The notes: a model not told the origin generated them from the sequence alone. DNA of 64,000 bases from Winogradskyella aurantia (GCF_002266855.1 NZ_NGJN01000002.1:470116-534115); one strand, 5' to 3'; shown: positions 28,400 to 38,196, counted from the stretch's first letter. Translations and numbers: made by a program.

Positions 28400-29833
28400 T
28401 TATTTTTCAACGATGAAGTTTTCCAAATACCTAAGTGCAGTAGCTACTAGATTCTTTCGATGCTTTCCATTTTCATTAAAAGAATCTAACGTCTCTCTAT
28501 TTAATTTCCGGCCCTTAACAAAAACGTAGGTTGGATTTTCAAGTGTCTCTAAGGTTAAAAGAGGGTTTTCCTTAACTAATAGTAAATTTGCAATTTTACC
28601 TGGCTCAATAGTTCCCATAGAATTCATAATAGAATGCGTTTTGGAAGCATTTACAGTAGCCGTTTTCAATACGTCATAATTAGAAAGACCTGCTTCTTTG
28701 TAAAACTTAAGCTCTTTATGTATTGAAAATCCTGGCAGGGTAACACCAATGCCTGCATCAGTTCCACAAATTATAGGTACTCCCGCTTCATGTAGCTTTC
28801 TAACAATGGTAATATGAAAATCATGTTGGTTTTTTATTCTATTAACTGTAGTTGAATCTTCTTGTTTGGCATTGAACCAACGGTTAAATTGATTTTCACT
28901 ATCTACTTTTTTGATGAGCGGGTTCATAAACTCCAACGCTTCCGAATCTAAAATTGAATCGTGCATCATCATTTGATAGATATTATTAAATACCGTAAGT
29001 GTGGGGCAATAGCTGGTGTGGTTGGATTGCGAAATTGTATTGATAATAGGTTGTAGTTTAATGGTGTCTAAATCAAACTCTAAAGGTTGTTGCACAATTT
29101 CTTCGGCATGTTCGATAGATTTGATTTGGGGATTTAAATGGTATGAAAATGGCACTTTTTGAGAAGGATGAGCCACGATATCAATTTCAGAGATTTTGGC
29201 TTGTTCGATGACGGCATCAAAAATTTCTCCATCCAATCCGTAATATGTTTTGATAAAATCGTAACCTCTGTCTTTATATGAAATCACCTTTTCTTTAGCC
29301 TCACTAGGATTAGTTAGGTTCAAATTGTCGTCACCAATGAATTCTCTACCAGTAAGCTTTGGCCCTGTCGTAAAAAAGGCTGGTGAAAAAATATTCTCCT
29401 CATTTACCTCTTCCTTAATTTTTAAATGCATAGGCATGCCCCAAAGATTTCTAATAGCCGTAACGCCATTAGACAGGTATAAACCGAGTTCATATCTATC
29501 CCATACATGCACGTGCATATCTATAAGTCCTGGTGTTAGATACTTATCCTCTCCGTCAAAAATTTGAATTCCATCGACCTCAATAGTATCAGCAATCGTT
29601 TCAATAATCCCCTCTTTTACAAACACCATTTTATCTAACAAAACAGTGTCTTGATTCATTGGTACTACATTGACATTTGTAATTATATAAGAATTATTAA
29701 AATGAGATTCATTTTTATTAATCTTGAGATAATTTGTTCCTAATGAATCAACCCAAAGTGTAATAATTACAGTTAGGACCAATAATCCCATAAGTGCGAT
29801 TACAATTTTTAAAAGTCGCTTTAGAATTTTCAT
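28400..29833 (-). CDS. imidazolonepropionase-like amidohydrolase with N-terminal membrane anchor
   Basis: This 477-residue protein has one membrane helix (about residues 8-28) and then the amidohydrolase barrel: LTPGLIDMH107-V-H109, DIVAHPSQK, IKSIEHAEEI, and PIICGTDAGIGVTLPG with the catalytic Asp. The C-terminal composite sheet reads IEPGKIANLLLVKENPL. It is closer to prolidase/imidazolonepropionase-type Amidohydro_1 than to the YtcJ pair, so this is a third, distinct amidohydrolase. Anchored with the catalytic domain probably in the periplasm. Confidence 0.88.
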   Translation of the reverse strand: MKILKRLLKIVIALMGLLVLTVIITLWVDSLGTNYLKINKNESHFNNSYIITNVNVVPMNQDTVLLDKMVFVKEGIIETIADTIEVDGIQIFDGEDKYLTPGLIDMHVHVWDRYELGLYLSNGVTAIRNLWGMPMHLKIKEEVNEENIFSPAFFTTGPKLTGREFIGDDNLNLTNPSEAKEKVISYKDRGYDFIKTYYGLDGEIFDAVIEQAKISEIDIVAHPSQKVPFSYHLNPQIKSIEHAEEIVQQPLEFDLDTIKLQPIINTISQSNHTSYCPTLTVFNNIYQMMMHDSILDSEALEFMNPLIKKVDSENQFNRWFNAKQEDSTTVNRIKNQHDFHITIVRKLHEAGVPIICGTDAGIGVTLPGFSIHKELKFYKEAGLSNYDVLKTATVNASKTHSIMNSMGTIEPGKIANLLLVKENPLLTLETLENPTYVFVKGRKLNRETLDSFNENGKHRKNLVATALRYLENFIVEK

Positions 29834-30154
29834 TTATCTATTTACTGCTAAAGTGTATATGAAAGATTTAGCTTCGCTGATTATTTTCCCTAGTTCGTTT
29901 TTGTGAACGTCCTTTTTTTAAAATGCCGAACAAAAATCTCAAATTTTAATAGTTGACTTTACCAATTATACGCTTTCAGCGTTTTGCGTGGCACGTTCAA
30001 GCACCTAATTTAACAATTACAAATCAAATAGCCCAGAACGAAGTGAACTGTGCGTAGCAAAAACCCACAAATCACGAGCGAAGCTAACTGGCGTTAGTAA
30101 TTTTCATAAGCAGGCGAGTATTAGCAATGAATTATGGACGGTGTTAGCCTTTCG
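29834..30154. repeat. spacer with family A palindromic repeat, copy 4 (about 29850-30148)
   Basis: 321 bp. Left end AAGTGTATATGAAAGATTTAG, TTCGTTTTTGTGAACGTCC paired with GCCGAACAAAAATCTC, variable hairpin ACGCTTTCAGCGTTTTGCGT, then CAATTACAAATCAAATAGCC and AACGAAGTGAACTGTGCGTA. The right end is AATTATGGACGGTGTTAGCC. The best complete family A copy. Confidence 0.72.
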
Positions 30155-30775
30155 TTATTTTCCCTCTGCTTTACCACCTTTAATTAGAAGCCATAGTGCA
30201 AATGACATTTCTCCAAAAATACTTGGAATAGCAACTAAAATTAGAAATATTGAGGCAAAGTCAGAATAATTTGAAAGTAAAAAATGAGCTATAGTATCTA
30301 CAATGTACATCACACCTGCAAGAGCAAGCAAAACCTTAATAAACCTTGGAACAATGGCTATTTTACTCAATAGTAAAATGTGTATTCCAAAGAAGAAAAG
30401 CCCGATTAACCATATGTAATTGAACGTGTCAACTTGTAAAAGGATATCTTCTGTTGTTGTTTTTTTGAGCGCAAGGGGTAGAGCAAAAATAGCAACTCCC
30501 ATTAGTGCAGCGTGCATCATTCTAAAATAGGTGCTCAAAACAGTCAAAGGATGATTTCTGTATAATTCCTTTAGTGCCCAAGCAACAACAACATCAAATA
30601 CTACTATAATAAGGAAAGCTATTATCCCTAACCTTACAATTATATCATTATTCTCTACTGTTTCAATGGGGTCTATAATAATAGATTCAAGCGCAAAGAA
30701 ATTTGCAAAAATTGCTGCCACGAAAATAATCAAATAGCCTGTGCCAACAATTATTGATAAAGTTCTACTGTTCAT
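30155..30775 (-). CDS. DUF4386 family integral membrane protein
   Basis: About 206 residues from the ATG at 30775 (MNSRTLSIIVGTGYLIIF); ten more residues are possible upstream. Six hydrophobic helices. The order GTGYLIIFVAAIFANFF, VAWALKELYRNHPLT, FRMMHAALMGVAIF, and a C-terminal helix PSIFGEMSFALWLLIKG matches the DUF4386 family. Function unknown. Confidence 0.8.
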   Translation of the reverse strand: MNSRTLSIIVGTGYLIIFVAAIFANFFALESIIIDPIETVENNDIIVRLGIIAFLIIVVFDVVVAWALKELYRNHPLTVLSTYFRMMHAALMGVAIFALPLALKKTTTEDILLQVDTFNYIWLIGLFFFGIHILLLSKIAIVPRFIKVLLALAGVMYIVDTIAHFLLSNYSDFASIFLILVAIPSIFGEMSFALWLLIKGGKAEGK

Positions 30776-31174
30776 ATTTGTAATAACCTTAATGAAGGTT
30801 AACATTGTTTTGATTGATTAGTGGCTTGTTTCAGCACTTAATTTAGAAAATTCAAACCATATAGACACGAAAGAAGAGAGCTATGCTAATAAAAAAATCC
30901 TTGCGATGTTGATAAGTAGGCGAGTCGTAGCAATGGCACGAGCAAAGCGAACTGGCGTTAGCAATTATTCACATTGTTGTACTTACATTATTTATTTGTG
31001 TTCTATAATATTTTGACCTAATATTTTTTAATTATTGTACTTATTTAACGCAAAACTCAGAATCTGTTGGTACACTTTTTTAAGAAGTTAACTTCTGTAA
31101 ATAGTCCGTTCATAATTCTTTATATTTGAATTAATTACTTTTAAAAAATTCTTGTATTCATAAAAAACAAACCC
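30776..31174. other. intergenic with family B repeat remnant and forward promoter
   Basis: 399 bp. About 30826-30975 is a family B core (CAGCACTTAATTTAGAAAATT, TAAGTAGGCGAGTCGTAGC, GAACTGGCGTTAGCAATT) without a recognisable left end. The right 150 bp are promoter DNA for the forward gene. Confidence 0.55.
31120..31127 (+). promoter_or_regulatory. Bacteroidota -7 promoter box for the BNR propeller gene
   Basis: TATATTTG, an exact TAnnTTTG match, 47 bp before the ATG at 31175. No clear -33 element. Confidence 0.5.
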
Positions 31175-34100
31175 ATGAGAAACATCTTCTTTACATTTCT
31201 GCTATCCTTATTCTCGTCAACCTTTTTCTTCGCTCAAGATAAAAACGTCGAACCTTGGTCGGACAAGAATTTTGAGGGTCTAGAATTCCGAAGCATTGGG
31301 CCCGCTTTTATGTCAGGTCGAATTGCAGATATTGTCATTCATCCCGAAGATGATAATACCTGGTACATAGCAGTTGCTTCTGGAGGGGTTTGGAAAACTC
31401 ATAATGCTGGAGTTACTTGGAAGCCGATATTTGATAAAGAAGGTTCTTTTGCCACGGGTTGTGTGACTGTTGACCCAAATAACCCTCATGTGGTTTGGGT
31501 AGGTACAGGTGAGAATGTCGGTGGCCGTCATTTGTCGTTTGGAGATGGGGTATATAGAAGTGATGATGCGGGAACAACTTGGAAAAATATGGGACTGAAA
31601 AATTCTAACCATATTTCTAAAATTGTGATTCACCCCGAAAACTCGGATGTGATTTGGGTCGCCTCACAAGGTCCGCTCTGGACAAAAGGAGGTGAACGAG
31701 GATTATACAAATCTATCGATGGTGGAAAAAACTGGAAAAAGACTTTAGGGAATTCGGAATGGACAGGTGTAACAGACATCGCTATTGACCCTAGAAATCC
31801 AGACCAAATGTATGCTGCTACTTGGGATAGACATCGAACCGTTGCCGCATACATGGGTGGAGGCCCTGGAACAGGATTATATCGAAGTTCGGATGGGGGA
31901 GAGACATGGGAAAAACTCAAAACGGGTTTGCCTGAATCTAATATGGGTAAAATAGGGTTAGCAATTTCTCCTCATAAACCCGACGTGCTATACGCGGCCA
32001 TTGAATTAGACCGGCGAAAGGGTGGCGTTTATCGCTCTATAGACCGTGGTTCAACTTGGGAAAAGATGTCTGATGCTGTGTCAGGTGCCACAGGACCACA
32101 TTATTATCAGGAATTGTATGCTTCCCCACATGAATTTGACAGATTGTATTTGATGGATGTGAGGGTGCAGATTTCAGAAGATGGTGGAAAAACGTTTCGA
32201 CGTATGAAGGAACAGCATAAACACTCCGATAATCATGCTTTGGCTTTCAGAAAAGATGACCCTGATTATTTGTTGATGGGCACAGATGGCGGTGTTTATG
32301 AAACTTTTGACTTGGCAGAACATTGGCGGTTTATGGGAAATCTTCCCTTGACTCAATTTTACAAGGTTGCAGTAGATGATGCAGAGCCCTTTTACAATAT
32401 CTTTGGAGGTACCCAAGACAATTCCACAGAAGGCGGCCCTTCTCGAACCGATAATATACACGGTATTCAAAATTCAGATTGGAAAGTGGTCTTGGATTGG
32501 GACGGACATCAACCAGCCACCGAACCAGGCAACCCCAATATCATGTACGGACAACGTCAGGAAGGCACTTTATCAAGAATCGATATGATTACTGGGGAGG
32601 TAATGGATATTCAGCCACAACCAGCGGCAGACGAAGATTACGAGCGTTTTAATTGGGACGCACCTATTTTGGTAAGTCCGCATTCACCAAAGCGAATTTT
32701 TCATGCTTCACAAAGACTTTGGGTTTCTGATAATCGAGGGGATGACTGGCGAACCCTTTCAGGCGATTTAACACGTGACCAAAATCGTTTCGAATTACCA
32801 ATTATGGGAAAACAACAAAGTTGGGATAATGCTTGGGACCTAAATGCTATGTCCAATTATAACACGATTACTTCTATAGCTCAATCACCGCTGAACGAAA
32901 ATTTGATATATATCGGTACCGATGATGGTTTGATACAAGTAACGGAAGATTATGGGAAAACTTGGAGAAAAATAGAAGTGAGCACCATAAAGGGAATGCC
33001 AAAAACGCCTTATATCAATGATATTAAAGCCGATTTACACGATGCCAACACGGTATACGTGGCAATGGATAATCACAAGTATGGTGACTACCAACCTTAT
33101 ATTTTAAGAAGTACAGATCGAGGAAAAACTTGGAAACCCATTCAAAATAATTTACCCGAACGAACTTTGGTTTGGCGACTGGTGCAAGACCATGTGAAAA
33201 AAGATTTATGGTTTGCTGGAACGGAATTTGGAATTTACTTTTCTCCTAATGCCGGTCAAAAATGGATAAAACTCCAAGGTAATGTTCCTACCATATCGTT
33301 TAGGGACTTGGCGATTCAGCGACGGGAAAATGATTTGGTTGGCGCCTCTTTTGGACGAAGTTTTTATGTTTTTGATGATATCAGCGTACTGCGAGAAGTA
33401 AATGACGAAGTTTTTAAAAATGATGCTACTTTGTTTTCTACCCGAAAAGCGTGGTGGTATATTCCGCGTGGACATCTCGGTTTTGACGGAAAAAAAGGTG
33501 ATCAAGGTGCAGACCATTTTGTGGCGGATAATCCTCCTTTTGGAGCAGTGTTCACCTACTATTTGAAAAATGATTTAAAAACAAAAACAGAAACTCGAAC
33601 CACACAAGAAAAGAAAAACGCAGACAATATTGCATTCCCAGGTTGGGAAGCCTTGGAAGAAGAGCGAATGGAAAGTAAACCCAAAATTTGGCTGGAAGTC
33701 AAGGATTCCAATGGTAGCGTTGTTCGTCGTGTAAATGGTTCATCAAAGAAGGGCTTTCATCGTGTAGCTTGGGATTTGAGGTATCCTTCACCAAATGCCA
33801 TTTCCATGGAAGAACCTCCAACACCCATGTGGGACGATAGGCCAAAAGCCTTGATGGCAGCGCCTGGGAAATATTCTGCTGAGCTTTTTCAGCAAGTAGA
33901 TGGAGCAGTGAAAGCCTTATCGCAGCCAATTGAATTTGATGTCGTGCCTTTACGCGAAGGTGCTTTGGATGGAGCTACACCGGCAGAAGTTGCAGGATTT
34001 TGGAGACAATATGAAAATGCAGTGCGTTCACATTCTGCGATTCAAATGAGTTTAGCAAATTCTTTGACACGTGTAGAACGCATGAAAAAAGTATTGAATG

Positions 34101-34444
34101 ATTCGCCTACGCCAGCGGGCAGTTTTGATAATCGCTTGAAAGAAGTTCGAATGGAATTACTGAAAATAGATCAACAACTCAATGGTGAGAAATCGAAATT
34201 AGAACCAGGAGAAAAAACCAATCCAACCGTTGGTGGACGATTATTTTCTTTACAAATTGGGATAGACCATTCTACTTATGGCCCAACGACGAATCATAAA
34301 AATGCTTTGCAGTTGATAAATGAGCAGTTAAATTCAACACAGTCGCAATTGGAAATGAGTCAAGAGAAATTGTCTCTGTTGGCAATAGATTTGGTGAAGG
34401 CGGGTGCACCGTGGATGGAAGGAGAAGCATTGCCAAAGAATTGA
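31175..34444 (+). CDS. large secreted BNR/Asp-box (VPS10/sortilin-like) beta-propeller protein
   Basis: This 1089-residue protein has a signal peptide (ends FFFAQ). Repeated Asp-box motifs mark propeller blades: SDDAGTTWKN, SIDGGKNWKK, SSDGGETWEK, SIDRGSTWEK, SEDGGKTFRR, TEDYGKTWRK and STDRGKTWKP, spread over residues about 60-730. The C-terminal part (about 750-1089) contains NGSSKKGFHRVAWDLRYPSP and a coiled helical tail. Bacteroidota paralogs are often annotated as glycosyl hydrolase (GH74-like), but catalytic evidence is weak. It is the only intact plus-strand gene between 12 and 62 kb and has its own promoter box. Confidence 0.88.
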   Translation: MRNIFFTFLLSLFSSTFFFAQDKNVEPWSDKNFEGLEFRSIGPAFMSGRIADIVIHPEDDNTWYIAVASGGVWKTHNAGVTWKPIFDKEGSFATGCVTVDPNNPHVVWVGTGENVGGRHLSFGDGVYRSDDAGTTWKNMGLKNSNHISKIVIHPENSDVIWVASQGPLWTKGGERGLYKSIDGGKNWKKTLGNSEWTGVTDIAIDPRNPDQMYAATWDRHRTVAAYMGGGPGTGLYRSSDGGETWEKLKTGLPESNMGKIGLAISPHKPDVLYAAIELDRRKGGVYRSIDRGSTWEKMSDAVSGATGPHYYQELYASPHEFDRLYLMDVRVQISEDGGKTFRRMKEQHKHSDNHALAFRKDDPDYLLMGTDGGVYETFDLAEHWRFMGNLPLTQFYKVAVDDAEPFYNIFGGTQDNSTEGGPSRTDNIHGIQNSDWKVVLDWDGHQPATEPGNPNIMYGQRQEGTLSRIDMITGEVMDIQPQPAADEDYERFNWDAPILVSPHSPKRIFHASQRLWVSDNRGDDWRTLSGDLTRDQNRFELPIMGKQQSWDNAWDLNAMSNYNTITSIAQSPLNENLIYIGTDDGLIQVTEDYGKTWRKIEVSTIKGMPKTPYINDIKADLHDANTVYVAMDNHKYGDYQPYILRSTDRGKTWKPIQNNLPERTLVWRLVQDHVKKDLWFAGTEFGIYFSPNAGQKWIKLQGNVPTISFRDLAIQRRENDLVGASFGRSFYVFDDISVLREVNDEVFKNDATLFSTRKAWWYIPRGHLGFDGKKGDQGADHFVADNPPFGAVFTYYLKNDLKTKTETRTTQEKKNADNIAFPGWEALEEERMESKPKIWLEVKDSNGSVVRRVNGSSKKGFHRVAWDLRYPSPNAISMEEPPTPMWDDRPKALMAAPGKYSAELFQQVDGAVKALSQPIEFDVVPLREGALDGATPAEVAGFWRQYENAVRSHSAIQMSLANSLTRVERMKKVLNDSPTPAGSFDNRLKEVRMELLKIDQQLNGEKSKLEPGEKTNPTVGGRLFSLQIGIDHSTYGPTTNHKNALQLINEQLNSTQSQLEMSQEKLSLLAIDLVKAGAPWMEGEALPKN

Positions 34445-34665
34445 TGGTTTGGGCGTTTTTTGAAATCTAAACGTCTTGTAGGTCCGCGGTTTGTAAATAG
34501 TACAGGTCTAGGCGCAATTAACATTATGTGGCTCACATTATTAGGTAATTCTGAAGCAAAATTCATAGCCAACATGCCGCCAGTAAAAATAACTATTGGC
34601 GGTAGGTCTTTGAATCCGTATTCGTGATAGTGAAAAAGACCATGGTCAAATTTTCTAGAATCTGC
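34445..34665 (-). pseudogene. alpha/beta hydrolase (proline iminopeptidase-like) with internal deletion
   Basis: On the minus strand a frame reads FDHGLFHYHEYGFKDLPPIV, then IFTGG, then directly MLAMNFASELPNNV and SHIMLIAPRPV. In intact S33-type hydrolases the HGGPG oxyanion loop and the GxSxGGMLA nucleophile elbow are some 70 residues apart; here they are fused at a shared GG, so the nucleophile segment is gone. No good start codon remains and the 3' part runs into unrelated residues. Too short to be functional. Confidence 0.6.
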
Positions 34666-34902
34666 TATTTAGGCATTTCAATGTGAAGTAATCAACAATG
34701 AAAAAGTTATAAAAAGGTAATGTTAAAATGTAGTTTTGTTCGTCATTGTCTGCTTTTTCAACTGTTGTAAAACGGTTTTGAGTATGTGTATTTGCGAAAA
34801 AAGGCGTAATTCATTTCTGCTGTTAACCAAGATAATTAATGCGTGGGAACTTCCGATGGGGAGATTCCACAACAATTAATTTTACACGGCGTTGTGCTTC
34901 TG
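34666..34902. repeat. spacer with family B repeat (about 34764-34900)
   Basis: The right part begins AAAACGGTTTTGAGTATGTG and closes ATTAATTTTACACGGCGTTGTG, the typical family B ends. A small hairpin GGAACTTCCGATGGGGAGATTCC lies inside. The left 100 bp show nothing. Confidence 0.6.
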
Positions 34903-35640
34903 TTATTTTTTCAGCAATTTCTCAATCAGTACTAATATTTCTTCAGATTTCTCCTTCACTTTTAAATGACCCCTAATTGTATTGTCAAACATAAATTTCC
35001 GTTGTGTAAGAGAATTGGTAAGACTACTTACTAAAACTTTTTCACTAACGTTGTTCCATAGAGTTTCATCAACAATATTACCTGTTGGCCCCTTTGAATA
35101 GGTAAAATGCTGTGCATAATAAATACTTGCATTTTTATAAGTATCTAGATTACTGTCAAATCGTTTTAATTGGTCTTCTTGCATGCTATTTAAGTCCATT
35201 AACTTATCTATTAAATTCTTATTCAGAAGATTAATATTTCCTGATGATATGATGGTGTTAAAGGTGTTATTTGAATAGTCTCTTTTAACTTTAAAAGCAT
35301 CATCTAATTCGTTTCTAGCGATTTTTATAATCGTATCAATATTACTAGACGGATTATAGATTCTTTTTAATAATTTTTCTGTAGTCTTATTATCTTCAAG
35401 TTGTATTTCAGTAATGCGATTTATATCCAATGTGTCTTTTTTTAGGTCATTCGCAAGTGAATTCATGTAAACTATTGCCAGCTTTTTATTTTCATTTTCT
35501 TGATTCCAATTATTTATGCTCAGTGCAATGAGAATACCAATAACAACAAGAATAATCTCACCAATGGCATATTTAAGATATTTACCTGTTTTATTTTTTT
35601 CCACTAGGTCGTATCTAATTTTTCGGAAGAACTTAATCAT
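34903..35640 (-). CDS. DUF6090 family membrane-anchored protein
   Basis: This 245-residue member has the N-terminus MIKFFRKIRYDLVEKNK and membrane helix at about 28-45 (ILVVIGILIALSINNW). The domain after it is helical and Asn-rich (SNNTFNTIISSGNINLLNKNL). That NTIISSGNI-type phrase recurs in several paralogs (SLVNSGNITLL, NSILSTGKI), marking a semi-conserved loop after the first helical hairpin. Flanked by family B spacers on both sides. Confidence 0.86.
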   Translation of the reverse strand: MIKFFRKIRYDLVEKNKTGKYLKYAIGEIILVVIGILIALSINNWNQENENKKLAIVYMNSLANDLKKDTLDINRITEIQLEDNKTTEKLLKRIYNPSSNIDTIIKIARNELDDAFKVKRDYSNNTFNTIISSGNINLLNKNLIDKLMDLNSMQEDQLKRFDSNLDTYKNASIYYAQHFTYSKGPTGNIVDETLWNNVSEKVLVSSLTNSLTQRKFMFDNTIRGHLKVKEKSEEILVLIEKLLKK

Positions 35641-35835
35641 TGGTTAGTGGTTTCTGTTAATGAAGTACTACGTTTTTGAGTGTGATTTCGTTGCGCGTCG
35701 TAAGCACCTAATTTAGCAATTTCAAACCGAATAGACACCAACGAAGTGAACTGTGCTAAGCAAAAATCCTTGCAGATGTTGATAAGTAGGCTAGAACTAG
35801 CAATGAACTATAAAAAGTGTTAGCCTTTCGTTATT
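35641..35835. repeat. short leader plus family B palindromic repeat (about 35668-35824)
   Basis: TGGTTAGTGGTTTCTGTTAA and GAAGTACTACG next to the start codon also precede the DUF6090 genes at 38243 and 47770 with few changes. Then the family B repeat: GATTTCGTTGCGCGTCGTAA, TTTAGCAATTTCAAACCGAA, AACGAAGTGAACTGTGC, and the right end AACTATAAAAAGTGTTAGCC. Confidence 0.68.
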
Positions 35836-36981
35836 TTACTCAAATTGAGAAAGCATTATTTTAGCATTTGTATTGTTTGGATTTAACTCCAAAGACTTTT
35901 GATAAGATTTTATTGCATTTCCGGTATCACCCAATTTTAAAAGACATTCACCATAACTATCATAAGTGTTAAATCCATTTGGGTATAATTCTATATTTAG
36001 TTTAAATAGTTTTAAGGCATCTTCATTTTTGTCTTGTTCCATAAGCAAATATCCTAATCTATTGATTTGATTTTGTGAAATATCATAATTGGGTTTATTA
36101 GTATCCTGCTTTTTAATTATTTCAATAATCTCGTCGGTAGTTTTACTAGATGATACTAATCCCGATAAATTTTTTGGTAAAGTTTCATTATTATTTAATG
36201 CATTTTCTTTGGATAAGCTTGCGTCATTAACCAAGATTAGAGTACCATCAAGTTCTTTGTTAATTAATAATTGAAGTTCTTGAGCTTTTTCATACAAATT
36301 AACTACAGATGCTTTCGTAGTTCTAGTTAAAGCATGACTGTATTCTGTTAGCACCTTCATCGTTTTATATATTTCAGTATTTTGATTATTTGCGAAATTA
36401 TAGGCTAGTTCTTTATTATTATTGTCGTAAAGCGTTAACCAGAATTCTTTCATATCACTTACATCAAAAAAATTTGCCCTAAATTCAATTCTATCTTGTC
36501 TTGATTGATATATATGATTATCTATGAGTTCATAATAATCAATAATCTTGTTTACTAAGTTTTGATTTGATAAATAATAGAGCTTGCCAGTACTTATCAT
36601 TTCATCATAAGTGATTCGATTTGGGTTTACATCATGGTTAACAAAGCCGAAAAATTTTTTTAGATCTAATGCATCTTCCATACTAAGCCGCTCTTTCCAA
36701 TAGAGTTTTCTATAATAAGATATATCAAGTAAGTCTTTTTTATATCTGTAATCAATTTGCTTGAGTGCAGTTTTGTCTTTTTCAATTTCTTGAAATAGGC
36801 TTTTTAAAACCTGTTTTTCAATTTGTTTTTGTTTCCTAGATTCATTCCAGGTATTAATCTGCAAAGCAATCAGAATACCAATCACAACAAGCAAAATTTC
36901 ACCAATAGCATATTTAAAGTACTTTCCAGTTTTACCTTCTGAAAGTAGTCGCTGTCGAATGTGTCTAAAGAACTTAATCAT
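35836..36981 (-). CDS. DUF6090 family protein with C-terminal TPR repeats
   Basis: At 381 residues it is about 140 longer than its paralogs. Residues 1-50 are the conserved anchor (MIKFFRHIRQRLLSEGKTGK, then the helix). Residues 50-250 are the variable helical domain. After a linker, residues about 300-380 form tetratricopeptide repeats (NEDALKLFKLNIELYPNG, YDSYGECLLKLGDTGNAIKS, YQKSLELNPNNTNAKIMLS). The same kind of TPR tail ends the esterase at 42025. TPRs suggest protein binding on the far side of the membrane. This is the only fused copy in the window. Confidence 0.86.
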   Translation of the reverse strand: MIKFFRHIRQRLLSEGKTGKYFKYAIGEILLVVIGILIALQINTWNESRKQKQIEKQVLKSLFQEIEKDKTALKQIDYRYKKDLLDISYYRKLYWKERLSMEDALDLKKFFGFVNHDVNPNRITYDEMISTGKLYYLSNQNLVNKIIDYYELIDNHIYQSRQDRIEFRANFFDVSDMKEFWLTLYDNNNKELAYNFANNQNTEIYKTMKVLTEYSHALTRTTKASVVNLYEKAQELQLLINKELDGTLILVNDASLSKENALNNNETLPKNLSGLVSSSKTTDEIIEIIKKQDTNKPNYDISQNQINRLGYLLMEQDKNEDALKLFKLNIELYPNGFNTYDSYGECLLKLGDTGNAIKSYQKSLELNPNNTNAKIMLSQFE

Positions 36982-37242
36982 GTTTGTTGCTTTTAATGGT
37001 TCCGCAAGAGGCTATCTCAATCAAAGGTCTACCAGACCATTGATTTGACGTTGCATAATTAAGTTTCGATAATCTGAAGAATTTTATCATATTCTATTTC
37101 CCGAGAAAGCCGGAATCTTATTGGTTGGTTATAATGAAGGCTAAAGGTTCAGTATATAGTTGTTTGCGTGGTCAAGCAACTAATGTAGTAAACAAATATT
37201 TGGCAAAGTAATTTATTATACTTGATGTTATTTAGCGTTTTT
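36982..37242 (-). promoter_or_regulatory. DUF6090 leader followed by degenerate spacer
   Basis: Leader blocks GGTTCCGCAAGAGGCTATCT and TAATTAAGTTTCGATAATC, with the hairpin GGTCTACCAGACC between them, then GGTTGGTTATAATGAAGGC. From about 37140 a family B remnant follows (TTGCGTGGTCAAGCAACTAA). Confidence 0.6.
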
Positions 37243-38196
37243 TTAATCCTTTGATTTATTTCCCAAATGTTTATCAAACCATGCCAGCGCTTCATCAACC
37301 CCTCTCCTTGCTTGTTCAACTGTGGGAGAATGGGTTGTGTTCTCGAAAACAATAAAATGAGATTCCACTCCCGCTTGCTGCAGTGCGGAGTACATTAGTT
37401 GACCTTGAATCAATGGCACAACTTTGTCTGCATTTCCATGCATTATTAGGGTAGGAGGGTCATCCTTTGAAGCATAGGTCACCGGTGCATATTCTTGAAA
37501 CTGCTCATCCTTCATTCTAAGAACAGGTCTATTCTCTAGTTCCTTAGGATTGTCACTAACGAATTTTCCAAGATCTGCTGGAGCAGCAAAAACTGCAATT
37601 GCAGATATAGAACTGCGGGTTTGTTCCCATTCCTCTTTAGCATCAATTAGAGCTATCTCAGGAGTAAGGCCAATTAGCAAAGACAGATGACCGCTGGCAC
37701 TACCTCCCCATAGCCCAATTCGATTCGTGTCTAGATTATAATCTACGGCATGATGTATTATAAATTTAACTGCTCTCCTAATGTGTAAGGCAATTTCAGA
37801 CATTAGGAATTTCGGTTGGCTACCATGTCTCACTTCGAACACCGTATATCCATTTGAAACCAAGGCTTTTGGACTAAGCACATGCCAAGTATTCATCTGA
37901 GACATTTCTTTATCAGTGGTATATCTATATTTACCGTTTTCCTCTATTTTGAATGTATCATAGGGTGATGTCCAGCCACCGCTGTTTGTTAATATTACCC
38001 CAGCTCCATTAGGATTCTGTGGTACATAAACATCAAAGGTCATAGCCATGCCATAGTCGTGACCGTATATTACATCTTTAATCAATCCAAAATCAGAAGG
38101 CAAAGAAATACCCTTTGGTGTTTGTTTTGATGTTTCTGTATTACAACTAGTAATAATGATTAGTATTAAAATTTGTAAAATTGAATAGTGTCTCAT
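37243..38196 (-). CDS. alpha/beta hydrolase lipoprotein (BD-FAE/esterase-like)
   Basis: This 317-residue protein has lipobox IITSC (Cys18). The nucleophile elbow is GLWG-G-S166-A-S-G-H, a variant of the GGSAGGH motif of carboxylesterase/BD-FAE enzymes with one Gly changed to Ser. The acid is in MHGNADKVVP and the base His in ENTTHSPT. N-terminal AMTFDVYVPQNPNG matches the usual first strand of acetyl-xylan/feruloyl-type esterases. The DUF6090 gene upstream ends 46 bp before it, with only a collapsed AACGGTACGGTGTT between, so they probably share a transcript. Confidence 0.88.
   Translation of the reverse strand: MRHYSILQILILIIITSCNTETSKQTPKGISLPSDFGLIKDVIYGHDYGMAMTFDVYVPQNPNGAGVILTNSGGWTSPYDTFKIEENGKYRYTTDKEMSQMNTWHVLSPKALVSNGYTVFEVRHGSQPKFLMSEIALHIRRAVKFIIHHAVDYNLDTNRIGLWGGSASGHLSLLIGLTPEIALIDAKEEWEQTRSSISAIAVFAAPADLGKFVSDNPKELENRPVLRMKDEQFQEYAPVTYASKDDPPTLIMHGNADKVVPLIQGQLMYSALQQAGVESHFIVFENTTHSPTVEQARRGVDEALAWFDKHLGNKSKD

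Noticed and set aside
19388..30148. CRISPR array
   Set aside because: Repeats are hundreds of bases long, kilobases apart, and separated by genes; no cas genes.
31175..34444. Type IX secretion C-terminal domain on the propeller protein
   Set aside because: The C-terminus is helical and ends ALPKN; no T9SS sorting-domain motif was seen.
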